Part shown: positions 9,649 to 19,712 of the stretch, piece after piece | Position numbering within the stretch: the first letter of the stretch is position 1 | Layout of the letters: each line of letters starts with the position of its first letter | DNA from: an uncultured Pelagibacteraceae bacterium | GTDB taxonomy: Bacteria; Pseudomonadota; Alphaproteobacteria; Pelagibacterales; Pelagibacteraceae | Length of the DNA: 32,795 bases | NCBI GenBank assembly: GCA_902564245.1 | Contig: CACFAF010000011.1 | Span: 1-32,795, forward strand | Direction: 5' to 3' | Program-made: the position numbers and the translations under genes | Notes under the pieces: generated by a model | Database searches by the model: none | Seen by the model: only the letters and a program-made list of their open reading frames with translations | Told to the model about the DNA's origin: nothing

Positions 9649-10297
9649 TTCTATTTTAAATCAATCAAAAAAACATGATTTCCCTTTTGATCATTGGGAA
9701 TATAATAATGCATTAAGTGATGACACCATTAAGGAAATTATAAATGCTGATATTCCAGATGTAAGTAAACATAACTTAAATTATGATGGAACTAGAGCGA
9801 TTGATGGTGGTGCAGCAGAATTTAGAGAAGGAATTGCATCAGGCGGCAAAGCAATAAAATTTAGATGTTTTATAACAAAAGATAATGCTTTTGAATTTCC
9901 AAATCTAGTTAAGTTTATAAATGAACTTCAATCAAAAGTAACTCATAAGGCAATTTCAAAAATGATAAATAAAGATTTGTCTAATTCATATGTAAGAGTT
10001 GAAGTTATATGCGATAGGGAAGGATTTTGGTTAAAGCCACATTGTGATATAAAAGAAAAACTGATGTCAGGATTAATTTTCATAAATAATAACAATGAAT
10101 CTGAAGATTTGGGCACAGATTTTTATAATGAAAAATTAGAAAAAGTTAAGACAGTTCCCTATAAACATAATTATGGTTATTTATTTACCAGCGGTCCAAA
10201 TACTTGGCACGGTATGGAAAAGAAAAGAATCATCAAAGAAAGACGTTGTATTCAGGTTAATTATGTTACTTTTAAGACTGATTGGAAAGTAGATTAA
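9635..10297 (+). CDS. Putative 2-oxoglutarate/Fe(II)-dependent oxygenase
   Basis: Protein of 220 residues with a pattern expected for a 2OG-Fe(II) dioxygenase: H136-x-D138 in KPHCDIK, followed by a strand SGLIFINNN, a distal H192 in NTWHGME and R203/R204 in KERRCIQVNYV. These would supply the 2-His-1-carboxylate iron site and the 2-oxoglutarate salt bridge of the jelly-roll fold. Proteins of this kind hydroxylate peptides, sugars or small molecules; the substrate here is unknown. It overlaps the upstream ELM1-like gene by 14 bases and abuts the convergent carB stop with no gap. There is no signal peptide, so it is probably cytoplasmic. Without a structural match the call rests on the HxD...H...R spacing. 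Confidence 0.62.
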   Translation: MTFLNSILNQSKKHDFPFDHWEYNNALSDDTIKEIINADIPDVSKHNLNYDGTRAIDGGAAEFREGIASGGKAIKFRCFITKDNAFEFPNLVKFINELQSKVTHKAISKMINKDLSNSYVRVEVICDREGFWLKPHCDIKEKLMSGLIFINNNNESEDLGTDFYNEKLEKVKTVPYKHNYGYLFTSGPNTWHGMEKKRIIKERRCIQVNYVTFKTDWKVD

Positions 10298-13200
10298 TTA
10301 AATATTTTGTAGTGAATTTACTTCTAGTTTTTTTGTTTTAAGAGATTTTATTCCTTCAATACATGCAAGTGCTGTTGACATATTGGTGCAGTAAGGAACT
10401 TTATTTTTAAGAGTTGCTCTCCTAAGAGCTATAGCGTCACTAAGTCTGTGCTCAGTATTTCCACCACCCGTATTAATCACTAAAGCTATTTTTTTAGAAT
10501 CTAAAACGTCAACAATATGGGGTGATCCACTGCTAACTTTATTTATTAATCTACACTTCATATTATGCTTTCTTATATATTCCGCAGTCCCTTTTGTAGC
10601 ACATAATGTAAAATTTAATTTTATTAACTCTTTAGCGAGACCAATACCCTCATCTTTATGAGAGTCTTTTAAAGATATAAATGCAAGTCCATGTTTTGGC
10701 AATGAATTAGCAGACGCGATTTGACTTTTAGCAAAGGCCATACCAAAATTTTTATCAAATCCCATCACCTCACCTGTAGATTTCATTTCAGGGCCCAGTA
10801 ATAAATCACTGTTAGGAAATTTATTAAATGGAAATACGGCTTCTTTAACTGCATACATTCCCCTAGACTTATCTTTTAAATTAAATTTGGATAATTTTTC
10901 ACCAGCCATTACCCTAGATGCAATTTTAGCCAAAGGTAAGCCTTTTGCTTTTGACACGAAAGGTACTGTTCTGCTAGCTCTTGGATTTACTTCAATTACA
11001 AAAATCTCATCTTTTTTAATTGCAAACTGAATATTCATAAAACCTTTAACTTTTAAAGCTAATGCTAATTTTTTTGTTTGATTTTCAATTTCTTTAATTA
11101 AGTATGGTTTGATTGATATTGGAGGTAAGCTGCAAGCCGAGTCTCCCGAGTGAATTCCTGCTTCTTCAATATGCTGCATTATTCCAGCAACATGTACTTG
11201 CTTTCCATCGGATATTGCATCAACATCAACTTCCATAGCATGATCAATAAACTTATCAATTAAAATTGGGTTTTTTTCAGCCACTTTAAATGCTTCTTCA
11301 ACAAAGTTTTTAAGTTGACTTTTTTCATGAACAATTTCCATTGCTCTTCCACCTAAAACATATGAAGGTCTAACCATTAAAGGTAAACCAATTTTTTCAG
11401 CTATTTGGATTGCTTGTTTAAAAGTTTTAGCAATCCCACTTTCTGCTTGTTTTAGTCTTAATCTATAAAGAAGATTTCTAAATCGATCTCTATCTTCTGC
11501 CAAATCAATTGAAGTATATTGTGTTCCTAAAATAGGAAGTTTGTTATCATGTAAAAATTTAGCTAGTTTAATCGGAGTTTGACCACCAAATTGTGCAATA
11601 ATACCAACTAAGTCTCCTTTTTCTTTTTCTTTTTTAATTATATTGAATACGTATTCTTCTTTTAAAGGCTCAAAATATAATCGATCACTAGTATCGTAAT
11701 CAGTTGAAACCGTTTCAGGATTACAGTTAACCATAATTGTCTCGAAACCCACATCTTTCAATGAGAAACTTGCCTGACAACAACAATAATCAAACTCTAT
11801 TCCTTGCCCTATTCTGTTAGGACCACCACCTAGAATAATAATCTTTTTTTTAGAAGATGGATCTGCTTCACATTCTGAATTAGTTGAAAAATTTCGCTGA
11901 TATGTTGAGTACATATAAGGAGTGAATGATTTAAATTCTGCTGCACAAGTATCAACTTTTTTAAATACAGGTAAAACTTTAAGTGCAGTTCTTTTTCGTC
12001 TTACAAAATCTTCAGAAGTATAAGTTAACTCTGCTAATTTTTTGTCAGAAAAACCGATTGATTTTATTCTATTAAATTTGTTGAAATCCTTTGGCAATCC
12101 TTTGTTTTTGATCTTAATTTCATTATCAATAATTTCTTTAATTTGCTCTAAGAACCATGGATCAATTTTAGATAGTGCAAATATTCTTTTTAAATTAATT
12201 TTTTTTCTAATTGCTTCTGCAACAAGTAAGAGTTTATTTGGAATATTTTCTTTAAGCTTTTTTTCAATTTGTTTTTTATTAAGACCAAATATTCTATCTA
12301 AACCTGAAAAACCAGTCTCTAGAGACACCAATGCTTTTTGAAAAGACTCTTTGAAGTTTCTTCCAATTGCCATTGCTTCTCCAACTGATTTCATTGATGT
12401 ACCCAAAGTTGCTGGAGAGGTTGAAAATTTTTCAAAAGTAAATCTTGGAACTTTTGTTACAACATAGTCAATGCTCGGTTCGAATGAAGCAGGTGTTACT
12501 TTAGTAATTTCATTTTTTAATTCATCTAATGTATAGCCAACTGCAAGTTTAGCTGCAACTTTTGCAATTGGAAATCCAGTTGCTTTTGATGCAAGAGCTG
12601 ATGATCTTGATACCCTTGGGTTCATTTCTATTACAACCATTCGACCGTTTTTAGGATTGATTGCAAATTGAACATTTGAACCACCTGTTTCAACTCCAAT
12701 TTTTCTTAAACATGCAATAGAAGCATTTCTCATTACTTGATATTCTTTATCAGTTAGAGTTAGTGCAGGAGCAACCGTTACAGAATCTCCTGTATGTATT
12801 CCCATCGGGTCAACATTTTCAATTGAACAGATGATTATACAGTTATCTTTTTTATCTCTTACAACTTCCATTTCAAATTCTTTCCAACCTTCTAAACATT
12901 CTTCAACCAATACTTGACTGACAGGAGATTCATGTAATCCATTTTTGATAATCTTTAAGTATTCTTTTTTATTTTTAGCTATTCCTCCACCAAGTCCTCC
13001 AAGCGTAAATGCAGGTCTAATAATTGAAGGTAAACCAATTTTTTTTAAAACTTTAGATGATTGTTTAATGTTGTTGACGATTTCAGATTTAGGTAAATCT
13101 AAACCAATATCGATCATATTTTTTCTAAATTTCTTTCTATCCTCTGCATTAGCAATTGCCTTAGAGTTTGCTCCTATTAGTTCAATTTTATATTTTTTTA

Positions 13201-13522
13201 AAATTCCTTTTTTTTCAGCCTCCATTGCAAGGTTCAGTGCTGTTTGGCCACCCATTGTTGGAAGAATTGCGTCAGGCTTTTCTTTTTTTAGAATTTTTTC
13301 TAAAACATCTAATGTGATGGGTTCAATATATGTTTTGTCAGCAACATCAGGATCGGTCATAATTGTTGCAGGATTTGAATTAATTAAAATTACTTTAAAA
13401 CCTTCATCTTTTAAAGCTTTACACGCTTGAGTTCCTGAATAATCAAATTCACATGCCTGGCCAATAATAATTGGTCCAGCACCTACAACTAATATTTTCT
13501 TAAGATCTTTTCGTTTTGGCAT
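10298..13522 (-). CDS. carB: Carbamoyl-phosphate synthase large subunit
   Basis: Makes carbamoyl phosphate for pyrimidine and arginine synthesis from bicarbonate, ammonia delivered by CarA, and two ATP. At 1074 residues it is the size of E. coli CarB and has the internal duplication: [19 protein letters not shown] at the start of half one and [19 protein letters not shown] at the start of half two. Each half is followed by an ATP-grasp domain with VRPA/VRPS and EMNPR/EVNPR motifs. The C-terminal part (from about 930) is the MGS-like allosteric domain, which contains [10 protein letters not shown]. Its first 23 bases overlap the end of carA, indicating coupled translation. Large antisense open frames inside it are codon-bias shadows. 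Confidence 0.97.
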   Translation of the reverse strand: MPKRKDLKKILVVGAGPIIIGQACEFDYSGTQACKALKDEGFKVILINSNPATIMTDPDVADKTYIEPITLDVLEKILKKEKPDAILPTMGGQTALNLAMEAEKKGILKKYKIELIGANSKAIANAEDRKKFRKNMIDIGLDLPKSEIVNNIKQSSKVLKKIGLPSIIRPAFTLGGLGGGIAKNKKEYLKIIKNGLHESPVSQVLVEECLEGWKEFEMEVVRDKKDNCIIICSIENVDPMGIHTGDSVTVAPALTLTDKEYQVMRNASIACLRKIGVETGGSNVQFAINPKNGRMVVIEMNPRVSRSSALASKATGFPIAKVAAKLAVGYTLDELKNEITKVTPASFEPSIDYVVTKVPRFTFEKFSTSPATLGTSMKSVGEAMAIGRNFKESFQKALVSLETGFSGLDRIFGLNKKQIEKKLKENIPNKLLLVAEAIRKKINLKRIFALSKIDPWFLEQIKEIIDNEIKIKNKGLPKDFNKFNRIKSIGFSDKKLAELTYTSEDFVRRKRTALKVLPVFKKVDTCAAEFKSFTPYMYSTYQRNFSTNSECEADPSSKKKIIILGGGPNRIGQGIEFDYCCCQASFSLKDVGFETIMVNCNPETVSTDYDTSDRLYFEPLKEEYVFNIIKKEKEKGDLVGIIAQFGGQTPIKLAKFLHDNKLPILGTQYTSIDLAEDRDRFRNLLYRLRLKQAESGIAKTFKQAIQIAEKIGLPLMVRPSYVLGGRAMEIVHEKSQLKNFVEEAFKVAEKNPILIDKFIDHAMEVDVDAISDGKQVHVAGIMQHIEEAGIHSGDSACSLPPISIKPYLIKEIENQTKKLALALKVKGFMNIQFAIKKDEIFVIEVNPRASRTVPFVSKAKGLPLAKIASRVMAGEKLSKFNLKDKSRGMYAVKEAVFPFNKFPNSDLLLGPEMKSTGEVMGFDKNFGMAFAKSQIASANSLPKHGLAFISLKDSHKDEGIGLAKELIKLNFTLCATKGTAEYIRKHNMKCRLINKVSSGSPHIVDVLDSKKIALVINTGGGNTEHRLSDAIALRRATLKNKVPYCTNMSTALACIEGIKSLKTKKLEVNSLQNI

Positions 13523-14696
13523 TTTTTTTCATGTTATTAATAAATTCTTGAAATAAATAAACGCTATCTTGTGGTCCAGGATTTGACTCTGGATGGTATT
13601 GTACAGAAAACACTGGTTTATTTTTTAGTTTAATACCCTCTATACTGTTATCGAATAGTGATTTATGAGTGACCTCAATATTTTTAGGTAAATTTTCTTT
13701 GACAACTTCAAAACCATGATTTTGACTAGTAATTTCTACATTGCCATGAATTAAATTTTTAACAGGATGGTTTGCACCTCTGTGACCTAGTTTCATTTTT
13801 TTTGTTTTACCACCTAATGTTAGAGCAAGTATTTGATGTCCAAGACAAATACCAAATAATGGTAAGTTTTTTTTAATCAGATCTTTAATTATTTTAATTG
13901 CATATTTCCCTGTTGCAGCCGGGTCTCCTGGACCGTTTGATAAAAATATACCATTTGGTTTAAGAGCTAAAATTTTTTCAGCAGATGTTTTACACGAAAC
14001 TACAGTTACTTTACAATTGAAGTCAGAAAAATATCTTAAAATATTTTTCTTTATTCCGTAATCTATTGCAACTACATGAAAAGAATTTTTACTATTTTTT
14101 TTATAACCAACTTCTTTTTTCCATGTTTTAAGTCCCTTCCAAATATAATTTTTTGGTGTAGTCACTTTTTCTGCAAGATCTAGATTTTTTAGTCCACTCC
14201 ATTTTATTGTAGAGTTAGTAAGTTTGCTGAGATTAAATTTACCATTTTTTGAATAAGCAATAGTTCCTTTAGGAGCTCCTTTATCTCTTATAAAATTAGT
14301 TAAACTTCTAGTATCTAAACCTGTAATTCCAACTATTTTATGTTTCTTAAGCCAAGCATCTAAGTGTTGAAAAGATCTATAATTTGATGGTGAGGTTATT
14401 TCTGAATTAATAATTACCCCTTTCGTCCATATTTTATCAGATTCAAAATCTTCTTTGTTAGTTCCAACATTTCCAATATGAGGAAAGGTAAAATTTATAA
14501 TTTGCCCAGCATAAGATGGGTCTGATATAATTTCTTGATATCCAGTTAATGAGGTATTAAAGCAAACCTCACCTGTTGCATCTCCTTGATAACCAATTCC
14601 AATACCTTTAAAAACTCTCTTATTTTCAAGAACTAAGACGCCCGTATTAATTTCTGAAATTTTTTTTGAGTTAGTTTTTTTTACTTTTTTGATCAA
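13500..14696 (-). CDS. carA: Carbamoyl-phosphate synthase small subunit
   Basis: Glutamine amidotransferase subunit that hydrolyses glutamine and channels ammonia to CarB. The N-terminal CPSase small-chain domain (about 18-160) includes [14 protein letters not shown] and DPSYAGQI; the class I amidotransferase domain follows, with LSNGPGDP near 252-259, nucleophile C284 in GICLGHQ, and the H368/E370 pair in QYHPE. At 398 residues it is slightly longer than E. coli CarA because of a lysine-rich N-terminal extension of roughly 15 residues; a later start is possible. It is the promoter-proximal gene of carAB; a candidate promoter lies about 22 bases upstream of the start. Confidence 0.96.
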   Translation of the reverse strand: MIKKVKKTNSKKISEINTGVLVLENKRVFKGIGIGYQGDATGEVCFNTSLTGYQEIISDPSYAGQIINFTFPHIGNVGTNKEDFESDKIWTKGVIINSEITSPSNYRSFQHLDAWLKKHKIVGITGLDTRSLTNFIRDKGAPKGTIAYSKNGKFNLSKLTNSTIKWSGLKNLDLAEKVTTPKNYIWKGLKTWKKEVGYKKNSKNSFHVVAIDYGIKKNILRYFSDFNCKVTVVSCKTSAEKILALKPNGIFLSNGPGDPAATGKYAIKIIKDLIKKNLPLFGICLGHQILALTLGGKTKKMKLGHRGANHPVKNLIHGNVEITSQNHGFEVVKENLPKNIEVTHKSLFDNSIEGIKLKNKPVFSVQYHPESNPGPQDSVYLFQEFINNMKKNAKTKRS

Positions 14697-14717
14697 TTAC
14701 AACTCATGAGTTAAAGG

Positions 14718-14746
14718 TTATTACAATAATTGCTTTATTATCGCAA
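14718..14746 (-). promoter_or_regulatory. Candidate sigma-70 promoter for carAB
   Basis: Read on the minus strand, TTGCGA (complement of 14741-14746) and TAATAA (complement of 14718-14723) are separated by 17 bases, each matching four of six consensus positions. The distance to the carA start is about 22 bases. In such A+T-rich DNA this level of match can arise by chance, so the call is weak. Confidence 0.33.
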
Positions 14747-14760
14747 GAGGGATGTATTAT

Positions 14761-14782
14761 AAAATTGTAAAAAAACAATTTT
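14761..14782. promoter_or_regulatory. Inverted repeat between carA and yqeY, possible operator
   Basis: An exact 8-base inverted repeat, AAAATTGT, six A residues, then ACAATTTT, lies in the 126-base gap between the divergent carA and yqeY starts. The symmetry and position suit a dimeric regulator, but a weak A+T hairpin with no function is equally possible. Confidence 0.3.
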
Positions 14783-14822
14783 TCTTTTGAAGAATTTTTT
14801 CTTTGCAGTAGATTAAAGAATT

Positions 14823-15284
14823 ATGGCATTAAAAGAAAAAATCGAGACCGAATATAAAAATGCTTTAAAATCTAAAGATAAAACTAAAATATCAACCTAT
14901 AGGTTAATATTATCTTCAATTAAAGATTTAGACATAGCCAACAGATCAGGTCCTAATAAAAAAGATACTGATGATGAGGATATTAAAAAGCTTTTAAAAA
15001 AAATGGTTAAACAGCGAACCGAATCGATCGATATTTATAAAAAAAATAACAGAACAGACCTTTTAGAAGTTGAGAAAAATGAGCATGATATTTTAAGTAG
15101 TTATCTTCCAAAACAGCTTGATACAGAGGAAACCAAAAAAATCTGTTTAGAGATAATCTCTAAAGTTGGAGCAAGCTCAGTTAAAGATATGGGTAAAGTA
15201 ATGGGTGAATTGAAAAAAAATCATGCTGATGAAATTGATTTTGCAAAAGCAGGTCCACTAATTAAAGAATTATTGAATAAATAA
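14823..15284 (+). CDS. yqeY: GatB/YqeY domain protein
   Basis: The 153-residue protein matches the stand-alone YqeY family, related to the C-terminal tRNA-binding domain of the GatB amidotransferase subunit. Family landmarks seen are the N-terminal LKEKIETEYKNALKSKDK with ILSSIKDLDI, the central KKMVKQRTESIDIYKKNNR helix, EHDILSSYLPKQL, and the C-terminal KDMGKVMGELK segment. Its biochemical role is not settled; a link to tRNA or translation is inferred from the GatB domain. It shares one base with dnaG (TAATG), and a yqeY-dnaG-rpoD order is common in bacteria. TTGAAG at 14787 and TAGATT at 14809 are a weak promoter candidate that would give an almost leaderless transcript. Confidence 0.9.
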   Translation: MALKEKIETEYKNALKSKDKTKISTYRLILSSIKDLDIANRSGPNKKDTDDEDIKKLLKKMVKQRTESIDIYKKNNRTDLLEVEKNEHDILSSYLPKQLDTEETKKICLEIISKVGASSVKDMGKVMGELKKNHADEIDFAKAGPLIKELLNK

Positions 15285-17065
15285 TGAAATATCCAAAAGA
15301 GTATCTTAATGAAATTAAAACTAGGTTAAAAGTTTCAACAGTTATATCCAAAACTGTATCCTTAAAGAAAAGAGGAAAAGAGTATGTTGGTTTATCTCCA
15401 TTTAAAAATGAAAAAACACCATCTTTCACCGTTAATGATGAAAAAGAATTTTATCATTGTTTTGCAACATCTGAGCACGGCAATATTTTTGACTTTGTGA
15501 TGAAAACTCAAAATCTCAAATTTGGCGAAGCAGTTAAGCACTTAGCTCAACTAGCTGGCATGCAACCATATATGTTTTCAAAACAAGATGAAGAAAGAGA
15601 AAAAAAATGGAAAGAGTACCGTTCAATTTATAGTCAGTATGTTGATTTTTATAATAATGAATTATTAAAAAATGAAACATACTCTGAAGCAAGAGATTAT
15701 TTGAAAAATAGATCTTTAGGTAAAGAAGAAGTTAAAAAGTTCAAAATAGGTTATATAGAAAAAAATCCAAATTTTTTTAGTAAATTTAAAGATCAATTTA
15801 GTGAACAAACATTAGTTGAAAGTGGATTATTTTATTTAGATGATAAAAAGAAAACTTATGTTGAAAGATTTAGAGGTCGATTAATTTTTCCAATAAATAA
15901 TATTTCAGGTCAACCTATAGCATTAGGAGGTAGAATAATTGAAAAATTAGATTATTTAGCAAAGTATATAAATTCACCTGAGACTAATTTTTTTAAAAAA
16001 GGCTCAAATTTATATAATCTAGATTTAGCTAGAAAATTATCAAATAAATTAAATCATATTTATTTAGTTGAAGGTTATATGGATGTTGTTGGCTTAAGTA
16101 AGAACGGAGTTGAAAATGTTGTTGCAAATTTAGGTACTGCTTTGACTGAAAAACAAATTTTAACTTTAAATCAATTTTTTGATGATATTATTATTTGTTT
16201 TGATGGAGATGAAAGCGGATATAAAGCTGCCGTAAGAGCAGCTGAAAATTCAATAAAGGAGCTAAAACCTGAAAAACAAATCTCATTTTTATTTCTGCCA
16301 GACAATGAAGACCCAGATAGTTTTATTAATAAAAATGGTAAAAATTATTTTGTAGATTTTGTCAAACAAAATAAAATTTCTATACATCAATTTATTTTTA
16401 ATCATTATAAAAAACAAACAGATAATAGCCCATCTTCAATGGCAATATTTGAAAAAAATTTAAGATCAATTGTTAATACGATAAAAGATAGTTTTATAAA
16501 AAAATATGTTTTAGAATTTTTTTTAGAAAAAATTGAAGAATTAACACCTCTGGTCAATGCTAACAAACAATATAATAGAAAAAAAATTAAATCTCTAAAA
16601 TCAACACAAAAATATTTTAATGAGACTAAAGCATTCAGTCCAATTGAATTAAAAGAATTCTCTCTTCTATACTTAATAATGAATAATTTGGATATTTTTC
16701 AGAAAAATATTAGTTTGATTGAAAACATAAATTTTTTTACGGATGAAAATAAGCTTATTTTCGATGTAATTTTAAAAAAGTTAAAGTCTGAAGAAAAATT
16801 AGGATTGGATAGTTTAAAAATTGATGAACAATTAGTAGATAAAATATTTAAATTTGCTTCAATAAAGCATATTTTGAATAATCATAAAAATGATCAAGTT
16901 AAAGTTTTAGAATTATTGGATGAATATTTGCATGATTTTAAAATACATGGTTTAGAGATTAGAATTGAGGAACTAGAATCAAGATTTTCCAAAGATTTAA
17001 GTGAAAGCACTTTTAACGAAATTAATGATTTAAAAGAGCAAAAAAAAAAGGAAAATATCAATTAA
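15284..17065 (+). CDS. dnaG: DNA primase with degenerate zinc-binding domain
   Basis: Synthesises RNA primers for replication. The N-terminal domain is recognisable (GLSPFKNEKTPSFTV, FYHCF, HGNIFDF), but the usual C-P-F-H / C-x2-C zinc ligands are S38, K41, C59 and T62, so only C59 remains. The catalytic core is intact: the RNAP-basic/TOPRIM region has VEGYMDVVGL, LGTALT and the FDGDESGYKAA acidic motif, plus the GGRII and KYINSPET segments. The C-terminal helicase-interacting domain (about 440-593) is divergent, lysine-rich and without clear motifs. At 593 residues it is of normal length. It overlaps yqeY by one base and precedes rpoD by 70 bases. The rest of the protein looks functional, so the zinc loss is unlikely to mark a pseudogene. 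Confidence 0.95.
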   Translation: MKYPKEYLNEIKTRLKVSTVISKTVSLKKRGKEYVGLSPFKNEKTPSFTVNDEKEFYHCFATSEHGNIFDFVMKTQNLKFGEAVKHLAQLAGMQPYMFSKQDEEREKKWKEYRSIYSQYVDFYNNELLKNETYSEARDYLKNRSLGKEEVKKFKIGYIEKNPNFFSKFKDQFSEQTLVESGLFYLDDKKKTYVERFRGRLIFPINNISGQPIALGGRIIEKLDYLAKYINSPETNFFKKGSNLYNLDLARKLSNKLNHIYLVEGYMDVVGLSKNGVENVVANLGTALTEKQILTLNQFFDDIIICFDGDESGYKAAVRAAENSIKELKPEKQISFLFLPDNEDPDSFINKNGKNYFVDFVKQNKISIHQFIFNHYKKQTDNSPSSMAIFEKNLRSIVNTIKDSFIKKYVLEFFLEKIEELTPLVNANKQYNRKKIKSLKSTQKYFNETKAFSPIELKEFSLLYLIMNNLDIFQKNISLIENINFFTDENKLIFDVILKKLKSEEKLGLDSLKIDEQLVDKIFKFASIKHILNNHKNDQVKVLELLDEYLHDFKIHGLEIRIEELESRFSKDLSESTFNEINDLKEQKKKENIN

Positions 17066-17135
17066 AACATATAATTTAATTATGGTTTTTTACTAAAATT
17101 GGCCTTATATAAGTCATTTCAAATATATTATAATT

Positions 17136-18986
17136 GTGGAAAGAATAATTACAAAATCGTTTGCAAGATTGATGGGTCGAGGTATCCATAGGGGTTTTAT
17201 TACTCACGAAGAGTTAAATAAATCTCTAGGAAAAAGGAATCTTTCAAATGAAAATCTCGAAAAAGCCTTTATTCATATTCTTGATGAAAAAGTAGTTTTG
17301 GTTGAAAAAAAATCAGATTTTAAAGTTTTAAGAAAAAAAGACAATCTATCTAAAGAGGAAGGTAAATCTATTGAAAAAAGCGATGACCCAATAAGAATGT
17401 ATCTTAGAGAAATGGGTGGAGTTGAGCTTTTGTCCAGAGAAGGAGAAATAGCAATAGCAAAAAGGATCGAAGCTGGAAAAAATGTAATGCTGAATGCATT
17501 ATCTCAAAGCCCGATAACTGCTCAACAATTTTTTGACTGGAATATAAAACTTCAAAAAGATGAGATTTTAGTTAGAGAGATTATAGATATTGACACAAAC
17601 TATATGGAAGATGAGAGCACTGGTCAGAGTGCTAAACAAAAAAGTTCAATTGAAACACCCAAAGAAAAATCCGAAGATAATGATCAAAGTGCAGTTGATA
17701 CAGATGATTCAGATGATGAATTTAATCCAACTCTTGCAGCTATGGAAACAGAAATCAAACCAAAGGTTTTAAAAACTGTTAATGATTTAACTAAGGATTA
17801 TAATAAATTAATCAAATACCAAAAAGAAAAATTAGATTGTACATTAAATTCTCAAACATTTTCCTCTTCTAAAGAAAAAAATTATGAAAAAATCGTAAAT
17901 GATATATTAGAAAATATTAAATCACTACAATTGTCTCCTTCAGTTTTAGAGGAATTAGTTCAAAAACACTATATTGAAAATAAGAAGATAATTTCTTTAG
18001 AAGGCAATCTTTTACGACTTGCAATGAATCATAAGATACAAAGAAGTGAATTTGTAAAATTTTATATTGGAAATGAAATTAATCCAAATTTAAAAAAATT
18101 TTTAGACACCAATCAAGTATGGAAGCAATTTTTTACTAAAAATAAAGATGAATTTAAAAACATAAGAGAGAGATTAATAGAGATTAGTCATAAACTTGGA
18201 ATTTCAGTTACAGATTTTAAAAAACTAGTTAGTAGAATTCAAAAAGGTGAAAAAGAATCAAGAATAGCTAAAAAAGAAATGGTTGAGGCAAATTTAAGAT
18301 TAGTAATATCAATTGCAAAAAAATATACAAATAGAGGACTACAATTTTTAGATCTAATTCAAGAAGGAAATATAGGTTTAATGAAGGCTGTAGATAAATT
18401 TGAATATAGAAGAGGATATAAATTTTCCACTTACGCCACTTGGTGGATTAGACAAGCGATAACTAGATCAATAGCCGACCAGGCAAGAACAATAAGAATT
18501 CCTGTTCATATGATTGAAACTATAAATAAAATTGTAAGAACTCAAAGATTGATTTTGAGTGAGTTTGGTAGGGAAGCTACACCAGAAGAATTATCAAAAA
18601 AATTAAGAATGCCATTAGAAAAAGTCAGAAAAGTTTTAAAAATTTCAAAAGAACCAGTCTCTTTAGAAAAACCAGTAGGGGATGAAGAGGATAGTAGTTT
18701 AGGAGATTTCATAGAGGATACCAAGGCTCTTGCACCTCTAGAGCAGGCAATTAAATCTAATTTAAGTGAAGCTACGACAAAAATACTTTCTACTTTAACT
18801 CCTAGAGAAGAAAGAGTTTTAAGGATGCGTTTTGGTGTTGGAATGAACACTGATCATACACTTGAAGAAGTTGGTTTACAGTTTTCAGTAACTAGAGAAC
18901 GAATAAGACAAATAGAGGCAAAGGCTTTAAGAAAATTAAAGCATCCAAGCAGATCTAAACAACTAAAAAGTTTTTTAGAGAGCTAA
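17136..18986 (+). CDS. rpoD: Primary RNA polymerase sigma factor (sigma-70)
   Basis: Housekeeping sigma factor directing RNA polymerase to -10/-35 promoters. Domains in order: sigma 1.1-like N-terminus ([11 protein letters not shown]), region 1.2 ([21 protein letters not shown]), a non-conserved acidic insert (about 155-215), regions 2.1-2.4 ([38 protein letters not shown]..., then [17 protein letters not shown] near 430), region 3, and region 4 with [30 protein letters not shown] near 570-605. The start is GTG at 17136: the frame is closed by a TAA at 17094 and no ATG lies between, so GTG (or a rarer codon) must be used. At 616 residues it equals E. coli RpoD in size. It follows dnaG as in the classic macromolecular-synthesis arrangement. 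Confidence 0.96.
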   Translation: MERIITKSFARLMGRGIHRGFITHEELNKSLGKRNLSNENLEKAFIHILDEKVVLVEKKSDFKVLRKKDNLSKEEGKSIEKSDDPIRMYLREMGGVELLSREGEIAIAKRIEAGKNVMLNALSQSPITAQQFFDWNIKLQKDEILVREIIDIDTNYMEDESTGQSAKQKSSIETPKEKSEDNDQSAVDTDDSDDEFNPTLAAMETEIKPKVLKTVNDLTKDYNKLIKYQKEKLDCTLNSQTFSSSKEKNYEKIVNDILENIKSLQLSPSVLEELVQKHYIENKKIISLEGNLLRLAMNHKIQRSEFVKFYIGNEINPNLKKFLDTNQVWKQFFTKNKDEFKNIRERLIEISHKLGISVTDFKKLVSRIQKGEKESRIAKKEMVEANLRLVISIAKKYTNRGLQFLDLIQEGNIGLMKAVDKFEYRRGYKFSTYATWWIRQAITRSIADQARTIRIPVHMIETINKIVRTQRLILSEFGREATPEELSKKLRMPLEKVRKVLKISKEPVSLEKPVGDEEDSSLGDFIEDTKALAPLEQAIKSNLSEATTKILSTLTPREERVLRMRFGVGMNTDHTLEEVGLQFSVTRERIRQIEAKALRKLKHPSRSKQLKSFLES

Positions 18987-19013
18987 AATAAAATCAAAAA
19001 TAATAATAAAAAA

Positions 19014-19712
19014 ATGAGTATTTTCCATCTTAATAAAAAGATGGCTAGATTAATAGTTTTACAAAGAATAGAGTTATTAGGGCCATTTCAAAAGAGAATT
19101 AGAAAACTATTTGGAAGGTATTTATTTGGTAATTTTTTTTCAAAGTTTATTTTTAATACAGAAGAAGTTGGCGCTTTATATTTTGACATAATGAATAAGG
19201 AATTTGAGAGTATAAACAACTCTATTGATTTAAAAAATCAAAAAATTCTTTCTATAGGCGGGGGCATGGGAGGGTTGGAAACTCAAATAAATTCAAAATT
19301 TAAAGATAATAAATATTATTTTATAGAAAAAAACTATGTCTCAAAAAAAGTAAAATACGGATGGGATCCAGAAAATAATGAAGGTTATAATAATCTTAAT
19401 TTATTGAAGGATTTTTTAATACTTAATGGCATGAAAGAAGCAGATTTTAAAATTTATGATCAAGACAAAGATGAGCTTCCTAATGTTGAATTTGATATTA
19501 TAACTTCTTTATATTCTTTAGATTATCACTATGATTTTAATATATATATAGATTATATTAAAAAAAACTCTAATAAAAATACAAAAATAATTTTTGACAC
19601 TATTAGACCAGAATTTTTTAGTAATATTTTTAAAAATATAAAAGTATTAAAAATCAATGATGAAACAATTCATAAATCAAAAAGACTTCTCTGCAGTGAA
19701 TTTATTAAATAG
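19014..19712 (+). CDS. SAM-dependent methyltransferase-like protein
   Basis: This 232-residue protein is not recognised to a named family. A glycine-rich segment, ILSIGGGMGGLE (78-89), preceded by a strand and followed by an acidic residue at the end of the next strand (FIEKN, E105), then VEFDIITSLYSLDYHYDF (from 158), follows the motif I, II and IV order of class I SAM methyltransferases. The N-terminal 70 residues are basic and helical with no match I can name. It begins 27 bases after rpoD and its end overlaps the next gene, a probable glycan ligase or polymerase, so a substrate such as a surface sugar is plausible but unproven. Composition is similar to, or slightly more A+T-rich than, neighbouring genes. 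Confidence 0.58.
   Translation: MSIFHLNKKMARLIVLQRIELLGPFQKRIRKLFGRYLFGNFFSKFIFNTEEVGALYFDIMNKEFESINNSIDLKNQKILSIGGGMGGLETQINSKFKDNKYYFIEKNYVSKKVKYGWDPENNEGYNNLNLLKDFLILNGMKEADFKIYDQDKDELPNVEFDIITSLYSLDYHYDFNIYIDYIKKNSNKNTKIIFDTIRPEFFSNIFKNIKVLKINDETIHKSKRLLCSEFIK

Noticed and set aside
12042-12341. 99-codon plus-strand open frame inside carB
   Set aside because: Antisense to carB, low-complexity hydrophobic translation, no family resemblance.
12945-13430. 161-codon plus-strand open frame inside carB
   Set aside because: It lies fully antisense to well-conserved CarB motifs and its translation is a proline/serine/phenylalanine-rich product typical of the complement of A+T-rich coding DNA.
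17129-17134. Perfect TATAAT just before the rpoD start
   Set aside because: It would place the transcription start inside the coding region, and no suitable -35 lies 16-18 bases upstream, so it is probably chance in A+T-rich sequence.
18542-18850. 102-codon minus-strand open frame inside rpoD
   Set aside because: Antisense to the highly conserved sigma regions 3-4; explained by codon bias.
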